From Ceratothoa steindachneri (taxonomy: Eukaryota; Arthropoda; Malacostraca; Isopoda; Cymothoidae), in the NCBI GenBank assembly GCA_963969495.1, contig OZ018321.1:69143035-69207034 (forward strand): DNA of 64,000 nt, given 5' to 3'. The notes beneath the pieces were generated by a model. It worked only from the letters and a program-made list of their open reading frames with translations. It was not told the DNA's origin and did not search any database. The translations under genes were made by a program, and so were the position numbers. The stretch's first letter is position 1, and each line of letters opens with the position of its first letter. Shown here one piece after another: positions 34,662 through 43,272 of the stretch.

Positions 34662-34690
34662 CTGAAGATGGTCATTGCTAAAGGCCGAAA
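34662..34690 (+). ncRNA. Hammerhead-ribozyme-like core (candidate)
   Basis: CTGAAGA (34662-34668) is followed by U, then a 4-bp helix GGTC/GGCC (34670-34673 with 34683-34686, one G-U pair) closed by a 9-nt loop, and then GAAA (34687-34690). This is the conserved CUGANGA - stem II - GAAA core of hammerhead ribozymes, which are known in Penelope-like elements. A stem III with the expected UH cleavage site was not found: the LTR element inserted at 34727 interrupts the following sequence. The rest of a parent Penelope copy is not visible upstream. Confidence 0.4.
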
Positions 34691-34726
34691 CGTACGGCAA
34701 ATAATTTTTTATAGTGATAACATCGG

Positions 34727-36188
34727 TGTGATAGAACGAGTTCAGAGCTGCATTCATTTCAACTTCTATCACATTTTATTTAAAACCATGAGGCTACCCA
34801 CGTGCATCTTCGATTCGAGGCTTGGAGTCTTATCAACAGCTACCGGACGCCAATGTTTAAACAAGGAGGTTATCGTCCCCCCCGTTCACCCCCATACGCC
34901 GACCTCGCCAGATCGAGTTAGGCTTATGGGCAGATAAGGCATTGTTCCCTGGCTCGGCTGTGCGTTCCCTCGAAGCTTCCACCCCATTCTCCCCCACGCC
35001 AAGGAGATGTCCTGGCTATTTATATGGAAACTTTACCACTAAGATCAGATTGGAGATCCAGATTTTCGTCGCGAAACATCACCACGACCCTCTCTCCCTT
35101 TGTGCGCCAAGGGACCTCGACCTCGAGATTCACCATCACTTGTCCAGAAGGAGGACAATATTCCTTGAGTGCCAAAGGTTCGAGCCTTTAGTGACGCCAA
35201 GTTCCCAAGGCATCCCCCCCCCCTGTTGTTCAAGGAGAACAGCATTAGAACAGCCATTGTTCGTTTTGAGCCCTTCGCCAAGAAACGGTTCTCATCCCCC
35301 CCCCTGTTGTTCAAGGAGAACAGCATTAGAACAGCCATTGTTCGTTTTGAGCCCTTCGCCAAGAAACGGTTCTCATCCCCCCTGTTGTTCAAGGAGAACA
35401 GCATTAGAACAGCCATTGTTCGTTTTGAGCCCTTCGCCAAGAAACGGTTCTCATCCCCCCCTGTTGTTCAAGGAGAACAACATTAAAACAGCCATTGTTC
35501 GTTTTGAGCCCTTCGCCAAGAAACGGTTCTCACCCCCCTGTTGTTCAAAGGCGAACAACATTAGAACAGCCATTGTTCTTGAGCCCGTAGACAAGAGACG
35601 GTTCTCATCCCCCCCTTTGTTCAGAAGAGAACAACCTAGAACAGCCATTGTTCGTCAAGCCGTTCGTCGAGTAACGGTTCTCCTTTCCAAGACGCCACGT
35701 CAGGATCCTTTTATCCCCCCCCTTCGGCTGGAACTCGCCAGCGGACCGAATATTCCTTCAAGTACCTTCCACTGCACCCTAATGAAGTTACGTAAGCCAA
35801 GCGTCACCTTTTGAGTATTGATCCCTTATTTGTCAATTCTATCCTGTGCTTTAAATGGTTTATCGAACCATCCCATCTCTTTAACTCCATATTTGTTTTA
35901 CCTTTTTTGATCCCTTAAATCCTTGGATTAGCCCGAGTCTCCACGACCCTTTCCATTCTGTTTGTCAATATTTTCCGTTTTTGTGTTTGCTGATAGTTAT
36001 TATTAATAAAACTCTATTTTATTAATGATAGCAATATTATTATCCTTGAGCTCAGTTCCACTTCTTAAGCATTTTGAAGATACATAATATCGGCCGCCAG
36101 ACAGTAAAAACGCACTCTAGAGATAATTAAGGAAGTTCCCTCAACGAATAGTGATATATGGCATATCGTCGGGAATCATTCTACGACA
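34727..36188 (+). repeat. 5' LTR
   Basis: The LTR is 1462 bp, TG...CA. A TATA-like TATTTATATGG lies at about 35018-35028, and an AATAAA polyadenylation signal at 36005-36010. Most of the middle is taken by six tandem units. The long open frames across it on both strands come from the repeats. Confidence 0.93.
35222..35682 (+). repeat. Six tandem palindrome-rich units within the 5' LTR
   Basis: Units of 70-80 bp start near 35222, 35300, 35379, 35459, 35536 and 35613. The first three are almost identical; the last two are diverged and shorter. Each unit has TGTTC-aagga-GAACA followed by GAACA-gccat-TGTTC, two perfect 5-bp inverted repeats with 5-bp spacers, then a C-run. This looks like a cluster of regulatory protein sites or RNA hairpins. 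Confidence 0.9.
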
Positions 36189-36214
36189 TATATATATATA
36201 TATACTATTTAATT

Positions 36215-36224
36215 TGGTATCAGG
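36215..36224 (+). promoter_or_regulatory. Candidate tRNA primer-binding site
   Basis: TGGTATCAGG begins with the TGG that pairs with a tRNA 3' CCA end. The related element at 44.8-48.6 kb has TGGTGTCAGG only 6 nt past its LTR. Here a (TA)n run (36189-36206) has pushed the site 26 nt from the LTR end. Confidence 0.6.
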
Positions 36225-36558
36225 TGTGTAAGGTTTAACGCTATATCTTTGCAAACACTGGTCTCAGTCGAGTAAAGCATAGTGTTATTCGTTATAATAA
36301 TAGAATATAGTAGTTCCCTTTTGTTTTAACGATTGCTATCCCTTTTTTTTTTTTAAACTTAAGAAGCTGGAGTTGCTCAAGGAACTGTTATAATAATTTG
36401 TTGTGTTTTTTTTTGTGATTTTAGTCAGTGGTTATTTAGAGTGAGAAACCAAGTACGAATAGGTCAGTGCCCATATTTAGGTAGGCTAATTCTATAGAGG
36501 CATAATTCTTGTTGCGAGGAATTTTAGTTGGTTGACTAGTGCGCCCCCAAGTGCAAAG

Positions 36559-38046
36559 ATGACTCAGTTTGAATTCTTTAAAGCGCAAGGAGAATCGTTG
36601 GGACTTTCCGGAAAAGAACTAATTAAGTACATAAGAGAGGAATGGATAAGACATGTGTACCTTCACCATCAGATTAAACTAGCTCAGGATGAAGAAAAAT
36701 ATCAAAGAAAAGAGGTAGAAAGAGAAAGGGAAAGAGTAATCCGACAAGAGGAACGAGAAAGAGAAAAACAACGAGAGGAACGAGAAAGAGAAATACAACG
36801 AGAAGAACGAGAAAGAAAAATACAACGAGAAGAAATAGAAAGAGAAAAACAACGAGAGGAACGAGAAAGAAAAATACAACGAGAAGAACGAGAAAGAGAA
36901 AAACAACGAGAAGAACGAGAAAAAGAAATCCAACGAGAAGAAAGAAGGACGGACTCGCGCTCCTTCCCAGGGAAGCTGACAAAGTTTCCGAGCCCCGTAA
37001 AACCCCATAACTTCTTTCCCCAAAACCAACAACGGGACTCCAAACCTCCCGTTAAGACTTCTCCTCCATCTCTCTTCCCGAAGCGACCAACCATATGCTT
37101 CACCTGTGCTGTAGAAAACCACATGAGCTGGAATTGCCCCCAAAATTCTAGGCTTAAAAGCGGACCAGCCCACCAAGTTCACCAGATTAATGCGACCCCG
37201 GCTCCCCCGGTGGTGCAGACCCAAGCAGAAACTTCTCCCCCTCCGTCAGGCCACCAGGTAAATTTTGTTTTTGGTAAAAGTTCATCGGGAACTTTGAAAT
37301 ATGAGGAGGGCAGCGTGGACAGCTGTCGAGTATTGACTCTCGTCAGGGACACAGGATGTACGTGCTTCATCGTGTCCGACGAACTCCTCCCAGTGGCCTC
37401 TAACCACGAAAAATTTGCGGTGGTACATGACCAACTTGGGCGGGCGAACCGATTCCCCGTCGCTAGATGTTACCTGCAGTGTCAATATTATAATGGCTTG
37501 GCTGAAGTCATTGTAGCACCCATAAAATTCTGTTCCGTACTTATAGGACAGAGCCCCCAAGTAAGTTTCGACCCTGTGTTTCAGGCCGCCCTTCCTCAAG
37601 GCCGAGATAAGAAAGAAGCCCAGGAGCCCGTCCCCATCAGAACCCCGATACCGTCCGATTTCTCGGAAACCTTTAACCAGGACTTTAGGACGGCACAAAA
37701 GGAGTGTAAATCACTAACACCCTTAGGTGATAAGGCCCCAGACAAGGACACGGAGACTGTCCGTGGACCCCAAGAAAAAAAGAACCCCCAACGTGCCCAT
37801 GGAGATACCTTCGTAGAACTGGACGAAGCATCGGCGCTTGAAGAGGATTGCCCCGCGGAGTCCCTTAATGTAATCCAGACAGTGTGCATCCAACCTGATG
37901 CCGATTACCCTCCTCCTTCCCTACCAGGCGAGTCTTTGGAACCCTCTGACCTGGATAGTGACGCGCAGCTGACACCACGTCAGAAGAGTCAGCTCCAAGA
38001 ACTAATTAAATGGATCACCATTTACCCGCCCTATTATCTCTTTTGA
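36559..38046 (+). CDS. Internally deleted gag-protease-linker protein of the LTR element
   Basis: Intact 495-codon frame from ATG at 36559. Residues 1-40 are a conserved N-terminus (MTQFEFFKAQGESLGLSG). Residues about 47-130 are a charged coiled coil of REERE-type heptads. The capsid fold expected next is absent. A CCHC knuckle follows at 180-193 (CFTC..., H188, C193), then an aspartic protease with D264-T265-G266 (VRDTGCT). At about 364-382 is the start of an integrase-upstream segment (IPSDFSETFN), which breaks off. The linker that follows integrase in this lineage starts at about 438 (VIQTVCIQPD, YPPPSLPG). Integrase has thus been removed in frame. The frame ends a few codons past QKSQLQELIK, where RT has been deleted. 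Protease and knuckle could still work. Confidence 0.85.
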   Translation: MTQFEFFKAQGESLGLSGKELIKYIREEWIRHVYLHHQIKLAQDEEKYQRKEVERERERVIRQEEREREKQREEREREIQREERERKIQREEIEREKQREERERKIQREEREREKQREEREKEIQREERRTDSRSFPGKLTKFPSPVKPHNFFPQNQQRDSKPPVKTSPPSLFPKRPTICFTCAVENHMSWNCPQNSRLKSGPAHQVHQINATPAPPVVQTQAETSPPPSGHQVNFVFGKSSSGTLKYEEGSVDSCRVLTLVRDTGCTCFIVSDELLPVASNHEKFAVVHDQLGRANRFPVARCYLQCQYYNGLAEVIVAPIKFCSVLIGQSPQVSFDPVFQAALPQGRDKKEAQEPVPIRTPIPSDFSETFNQDFRTAQKECKSLTPLGDKAPDKDTETVRGPQEKKNPQRAHGDTFVELDEASALEEDCPAESLNVIQTVCIQPDADYPPPSLPGESLEPSDLDSDAQLTPRQKSQLQELIKWITIYPPYYLF

Positions 38047-38812
38047 GCGACTGCGTAAAAATGGCCTCAGCATTGGCCCCAGCAAATGCCATTTTGCTCA
38101 CGAAACCATCAAATATTTGGGTTTCAAAATAGGACAAAGCAAGTTAGGTCCCTACGAGAACAAGATTAAGGCAATCGCCCACATGCCCCTCCCGATTACA
38201 AAGAAGCCATTAAGATCGTTCCTAGGATCAGCTTCTCCCTATCAGCGATTTGTTCCGAATTTCGCTGCAATTTTGGCCCCCCTATGCCCCCTTCAGGAAA
38301 AGAATTTCCCCGATCGTTTACGTTGGAATGATGTCGCTGTTTCCCATTTTAATCAGCTCAAAAGTAAGTTCATTTCTGCCCCCATTTTAAAGTTGCCCAA
38401 CCCGGAAAAATCTTTTGGGGTTAAGACCGACGTGATCAACGAGGGCATTGGAGGTGTACTCCTTCAATACGTGGATGACAGAACGAGTCATCCAGTTGCA
38501 TATGCTAGTCGTCAATTATTACCACGCGGAAAGAGATATGCCACTAGAGAAAAGATAGCTCTATCAATTATCTGGGTCATAGACAAATTCAAGATGTACT
38601 TGATAGGTAAAGAATTTCAAATAGGAACCGACCACCGTCCGTTAGCCTATATTAGGAATGTGCGACACTCAAACGGCCGCATCATGCGCTGGAGTTTACT
38701 CTTGCAAGAGTATCAATTTAAAATACATTATATCAAAGGTTCCGATAACCAGGTCGCTGACGCACTCAGTAGGAATGCGTTACCGAATAGCGTAGAACAA
38801 TTGTATTCATAG
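38006..38812 (+). CDS. RT connection and RNase H of the LTR element
   Basis: This frame opens at 38006 in +1 relation to gag-protease and overlaps its last 41 bases. It starts in the RT palm after the catalytic box (FERLRKNGLSIGPSKCHFAH, 38042 on), then gives LRSFLGSASPYQRFVPNFAA (thumb). The RNase H follows with KTDVINEGIGGVLL (first Asp), YATREKIALSIIW (Glu), IGTDHRPLAYI (Asp) and NQVADALSR (Asp): all four catalytic residues remain. There is no good ATG at the head, so expression would need frameshifting from the upstream frame, or none occurs. The RT fingers and YxDD palm (roughly 150-200 residues) are missing. Confidence 0.82.
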   Translation, partial: LNGSPFTRPIISFERLRKNGLSIGPSKCHFAHETIKYLGFKIGQSKLGPYENKIKAIAHMPLPITKKPLRSFLGSASPYQRFVPNFAAILAPLCPLQEKNFPDRLRWNDVAVSHFNQLKSKFISAPILKLPNPEKSFGVKTDVINEGIGGVLLQYVDDRTSHPVAYASRQLLPRGKRYATREKIALSIIWVIDKFKMYLIGKEFQIGTDHRPLAYIRNVRHSNGRIMRWSLLLQEYQFKIHYIKGSDNQVADALSRNALPNSVEQLYS

Positions 38813-39206
38813 GATTAGTATCTCCATGTAGGTATATACCGTCTTGTACGACTTAATTTAAGATTCTTTTGTAATATAATTAATTAATGTATATGTCGGA
38901 ATTTTGTAACGCTCAATGTCTAATTTTTTTTTATGTATATATATTTGTTCTTATTAATTTACGTATAAATTATTTTGTCCCGTATGTACTAAGTTTATAT
39001 CATTTCATTGTTCCATGCCTTTTTTTTTTTATTAAGTTGTATTAAAGGTTATTTTCCCCTGTAATCTAAAGATCAAAATAATCATGTATTGAGGTAATAA
39101 TAGTTAGGTGCAGGAAGATACGGTTGGTACAAGAAAACGAGTTCCCTACAACGGAGCTCTATCGTTGTCCCTTCTCTCTTTTTTTTTCGAAGTGACAACT
39201 TCCCCT
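38813..39206 (+). other. 3' untranslated part of the LTR element
   Basis: AT-rich, no coding similarity. No integrase is present between RNase H and the polypurine tract, in line with the gag-PR-INT-RT-RNaseH order. Confidence 0.75.
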
Positions 39207-39218
39207 GGAATGGAGGGG
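39207..39218 (+). promoter_or_regulatory. Polypurine tract
   Basis: GGAATGGAGGGG directly precedes the TG of the 3' LTR; it is the expected primer for plus-strand DNA synthesis. Confidence 0.8.
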
Positions 39219-40682
39219 TGTGATAGAACGAGTTCAGAGCTGCATTCATTTCAACTTCTATCACATTTTATTTAAAACCATGAGGCTACCCACGTGCATC
39301 TTCGATTCGAGGCTTGGAGTCTTATCAACAGCTACCGGACGCCAATATTTAAACAAGGAGGTTATCGTCCCCCCCGTTCGCCCCCATACGCCGACCTCGC
39401 CAGATCGAGTTAGGCTTATGGGCAGATAAGGCATTGTTCCCCGGCTCAGCTGTGCGTTCCCTCGAAGCTTCCACCCCATTCTCCCCCACGCCAAGGAGAT
39501 GTCCTGGCTATTTATATGGAAACTTTACCACTAAGATCAGATTGGAGATCCAGATTTTCGTCGCGAAACATCACCACGACCCTCTCTCCCTTTGTGCGCC
39601 AAGGGACCTCGACCTCGAGATTCACCATCACTTGTCCAGAAGGAGGACAATATTCCTTGAGTGCCAAAGGTTCGAGCCTTTAGTGACGCCAAGTCCCCAA
39701 GGCATCCCCCCCCTGTTGTTCAAGGAGAACAGCATTAGAACAGCCATTGTTCGTTTTGAGCCCTTCGCCAAGAAACGGTTCTCATCCCCCCCCCTTGTTG
39801 TTCAAGGAGAACAGCATTAGAACAGCCATTGTTTGTTTTGAGCCTTTCGCCAAGAAACGGTTCTCATCTCCCCCCTGTTGTTCAAGGAGAACAGCATTAG
39901 AACAGCCATTGTTCGTTTTGAGCCCTTCGCCAAGAAACGGTTCTCATCCCCCCCTGTTGTTCAAGGAGAACAACATTAGAACAGCCATTGTTCGTTTTGA
40001 GCCCTTCGCCAAGAAACGGTTCTCACTCCCCTGTTGTTCAAAGGAGAACAACATTAGAACAGCCATTGTTCTTGAGCCCGTAGACAAGAGACGGTTCTCA
40101 TCCCCCCCTTTGTTCAGAAGAGAACAACCTAGAACAGCCATTGTTCGTCAAGCCGTTCGTCGAGTAACGGTTCTCCTTTCCAAGACGCCACGTCAGGATC
40201 CTTTTATCCCCCCCCCTTCGGCTGGAACTCGCCAGCGGACCGAATATTCCTTCAAGTACCTTCCACTGCACCCTAATGAAGTTACGTAAGCCAAGCGTCA
40301 CCTTTTGAGTATTGATCCCTTATTTGTCAATTCTATCCTGTGCTTTAAATGGTTTATCGAACCATCCCATCTCTTTAACTCCATATTTGTTTTACCTTTT
40401 TTGATCCCTTAAATCCTTGGATTAGCCCGAGTCTCCACGACCCTTTCCATTCTGTTTGTCAATATTTTCCGTTTTTGTGTTTGCTGATAGTTATTATTAA
40501 TAAAACTCTATTTTATTAATGATAGCAATATTATTATCCTTGAGCTCAGTTCCACTTCTTAAGCATTTTGAAGATACATAATATCGGCCGCCAGACAGTA
40601 AAAACGCACTCTAGAGATAATTAAGGAAGTTCCCTCAACGAATAGTGATATATGGTATATCGTCGGGAGTCATTCTACGACA
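39219..40682 (+). repeat. 3' LTR
   Basis: The LTR is 1464 bp and near-identical to 34727-36188. Scattered differences include G/A in GCCAATRTTTAAAC, T/C in AAGTYCCCAAGG, and length changes in C-runs. Six tandem units recur at about 39709-40175 and AATAAA at 40499-40504. Confidence 0.93.
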
Positions 40683-40706
40683 ATCGGTTTTCATATTTCT
40701 CCTACC

Positions 40707-40710
<4 letters not shown>

Positions 40711-40781
<71 letters not shown>
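40711..40781. repeat. (TA)n microsatellite
   Basis: About 70 bp of TA dinucleotides, 25 bp beyond the target duplication of the LTR element. Confidence 0.97.
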
Positions 40782-40784
<3 letters not shown>

Positions 40785-40798
40785 GAAATGTAATTAAA

Positions 40799-41036
40799 GT
40801 AACGCAATTAATTATGCGGTTGAAAGGCTATTTTTGGCAAACACAGTCTTCATCAAAGCCCTCGGAAGGAACTCTTCCGATTGGCTTTTTCAAGTGTCAC
40901 TCCTGCTTCTTGAAGAGAATGGAAAATTTATTATTATCCATTTTCGCCACGCCTTATAAATTAAGAAAAATCATTGCAGTAACGCAATTAATTATGCGGT
41001 TAAAAGGCTATTGATGAAGACTGTGTCTGCCACGAG
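40799..41036. repeat. Direct and inverted repeat pair
   Basis: A 34-bp sequence starting GTAACGCAATTAATTATGCG occurs at 40799 and again at 40979 with one difference. Just inside the first copy ACACAGTCTTCATC (about 40840-40853) is the inverse of GATGAAGACTGTGT after the second copy (about 41013-41026). This is a short rearranged end of an unknown repeat. Confidence 0.8.
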
Positions 41037-42750
41037 ATTTCAGGTTCTCTGGTAGACTCGATAAGATGGAGCACATTATCTTTGATGGGCCTATCCTTCG
41101 CAGGTGGAAAGGTAAGGTCGGGAAACAAGGCACTGGGAATGGGGGCTTGGTGGGTGTAAGATGAATTAAAAGGGGCTTATTCTAAGAAGGTTAGTATGAA
41201 GCTGAAACAGCGAGTAAAGATTTGCGATCGACAAGTTTGCGGTGACGATAATCAACCAAAAGGTCGAGAGAAGAATGAAAAGCAATGCCCAGTATTGGAC
41301 CATCTACCTTGGCCATGACGATGGTCCTTTGAAAAACTGGACGGAGACCGAGTGAGACACGAAGGTTACGCCTTCCATAGGTCCTAATATTGGTGTCGAA
41401 TTAGCTACCTTCAGAAATTGGTATAACAATTCATTCTGCACCAATGTCCCCCAAAATGAGAAACCAGAAAGTGGGTCAAAACGGCTTAGGGGAAGAATTA
41501 GCTGAGTAAGTCATGTGAAGGCAGGGAATGTAGGCCCCTTTGCCCCATGCGCTTCTAGTTTAAAGAAGAAGAATTTGAGCTGGAAATTGAAAATTAAGAA
41601 TTTGAAGAGTTAGATTGAGATAAGTGATGTGAAGACAGTGGAGGGTTGAGATTAGATGAAAGAGGAGGTACCTGTGGTAAATTTGTGCGAGGTTTTAATC
41701 ATTTTACAGCTTGTGTACCATATTTTTATGGTACCAGCACCACTGAGTTGATTGGGTGAAAGTTACATTATGCTTTGGGAAACTACCAGGCTTAGGATGG
41801 GAACAAGCATGATGATGGTTACAAGGCTGCGTACAACGTATAGCGCTGTTACCATATATTTGATGGTACTAGCAGAGACCTTTTTGTTGCGAAGGCTATG
41901 ATGAGAATAGGCGGAAGAAGATTGTAAAAATTACTGTATCCTAGCTTTTCTATTGAGGTTCCCTCGTTGGTTTCTCTTACGGGAACTCGAACGGGTCCTA
42001 TCTCTGCGCTCACCATACCCGTGCCATTTCTCGCTCTGTGCCCTTAGCTTCAGTTTCAACCGGCTGAGGTCACTGTCAATCCTCGATAACATGGTTGCTA
42101 AATTCCTTGTTAGTGGGGATGGAATTTCCCCACGCTTCGGTCGTTCGCAAGCAGTCCTCGACGTTATCCTAACCGGCGAAATGGTAGTAGTAGGCTGAGG
42201 GTCGTGATTTCGTCAGCTGGTCTAAATCGGTAGGTGATGACATAAGAATCAAGGGCCTAATACACTTTGGGATACCCGGCATGTAGATTTCGGTAAAGAG
42301 AGGGTAGAAAATGTCAGAGGTCCTTCAAATGATTTAAAAAGCTCGTGGGACATTTATGTTCCATCTCTAGATTATTAAGGAGACTACTTAAGTCTTCACT
42401 TGTGATTTTCCAAATTCCACTTGGAAGGCCTCGCTCGATTTGTCATAGGCTCCCACATTTTTCCTATTAAGTAAAATATCCCTAAGTTTAGTGAGGATAA
42501 TAATAGGAGCTTTTTGGATTATGAAAGTAATTTTTTCTTCTTCTGTTATGGCTTGAGGGCGGAGAATCAGCTCACAAACGTACAACCAAGCAATGGGGTT
42601 GATGAATCAAAAGCTGGAAGAGTGAGGAAGGCATGCGAGACATTAGCTAAACCTTGCTTGGTTTCAGTTGAAGATTGCATTGTTGCAACTGCTTGGTCAT
42701 TCACCAGTGTTTTAGCCGTTGTGTCGTTTACCATTGTTATCCAGTAATGT
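41030..42750 (-). pseudogene. Ty3/gypsy gag-protease remnant of a second lineage
   Basis: On the minus strand, from about 42747, it reads VNDTTAKTLVNDQAVATMQS, then SHAFLTLPAFD (gag N-terminus). Next come RITEEEKITFIIQKAPI-like and LTKLRDILLNRK (42388-42585), and a basic linker near 41970-42170 (LKLRAQSEKWHGYGERRDRT). A degenerate knuckle region with VWYHSKYGTQAVKCLKP follows near 41740. The protease follows: GRRNLRVSLGLRPVFQRTIV, then VDGPILGIAFHSSLDLLVDY, then RHRKLVDRKSLL (41380-41190). This is the common arthropod gypsy type with integrase last, distinct from the Gmr1-like copies. The DTG box lies in a damaged part near 41450. RT and the rest are missing beyond 41030. Confidence 0.75.
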
Positions 42751-42856
42751 TGTTGTATGTGATGTTTGTTAATTAAAAATAAAGTAAACAGTAGAATGTA
42801 TGAATTTTAATGATGTGCGTGAAAGAATGGCGAGTAAAGTTTAGGTTTTAGTTTGT

Positions 42857-42890
42857 GTGTGTGTGTGTGTGTGTGTGCGTGCGTGCGCAA
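42857..42890. repeat. (GT)n microsatellite
   Basis: About 30 bp of TG dinucleotides with a few TGCG units at the end. Confidence 0.95.
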
Positions 42891-43212
42891 GTTAGTCATG
42901 TGACGGAAAAGTAAAAAAAAGTGAAAAAGATTATTATAAAAAGGAAATTATTCACTCGTTTATTTAACGGATATTATTTAATTTAAATTGATAACAATTG
43001 TAAAAAGTGGAAAAAGGATGCCTTCGATAAAACTGGATACGAAAAAGGAAACACGTAAATGAAATGGCTGTTCGAAAAGGAAAACGTAAATGGCCGCAAA
43101 GAGCTTGGAAAATTATATATACGTTTGAATTTATATTTATTGATTGACGGGAAATTATTTAATTCTGTGCACCTTTTAATGTGTGCTAGTTATTAAATCG
43201 CTGACTTAGATA

Positions 43213-43213
<1 letters not shown>

Positions 43214-43267
<54 letters not shown>
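43214..43267. repeat. (TA)n microsatellite
   Basis: About 54 bp of TA dinucleotides touching the left end of the Tc1-like element; the TA target site may have seeded or landed in the tract. Confidence 0.97.

Positions 43268-43269
<2 letters not shown>

Positions 43270-43272
<3 letters not shown>

Larger units (their letters stand above)
34727..40682 (+). mobile_element. Structurally complete, non-autonomous Gmr1-like Ty3/gypsy LTR retrotransposon
   Basis: Two LTRs (34727-36188 and 39219-40682) start TGTGATAG and end ACGACA. They are flanked by a perfect 5-bp duplication, ATCGG (34722-34726 and 40683-40687). A polypurine tract (GGAATGGAGGGG, 39207-39218) abuts the right LTR and a candidate primer-binding site lies at 36215. 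The 3.0-kb interior encodes gag-protease (36559-38046) and an RT-end/RNase H frame (38006-38812) but no capsid, no integrase core and no RT palm. RNase H is the last coding domain before the polypurine tract, as expected when integrase lies upstream. LTRs differ by about 1% outside the C-runs, so insertion is recent. Movement would need proteins from another copy. Confidence 0.92.

Noticed and set aside
35237..35265. GAACA-N5-TGTTC as a glucocorticoid-type response element
   Set aside because: The classic element has a 3-bp spacer; here spacing is 5, so only the presence of dyads is claimed.
35045..35648. Long minus-strand frames with repeated KGSKRTMAVLMLFSLNNRG-like units
   Set aside because: They are the reverse reading of the LTR tandem units, whose length happens to keep frame; the same occurs in the other LTR.
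34942..35814. 290-residue plus-strand frame in the 5' LTR
   Set aside because: It begins inside the LTR, is built mainly of the tandem units, has no family match, and its sister LTR breaks the frame.
36674..37224. Leu/Phe-rich minus-strand frames that look like multi-pass membrane proteins
   Set aside because: They are antisense to the RE-rich coiled coil of gag; GAA/AGA-rich codons read as TTC/TCT on the other strand.
41953..42198. Plus-strand frame of 81 codons
   Set aside because: It is antisense to the basic linker of the minus-strand gypsy gag (RAQSEKWHGYGERRDR), which explains it.
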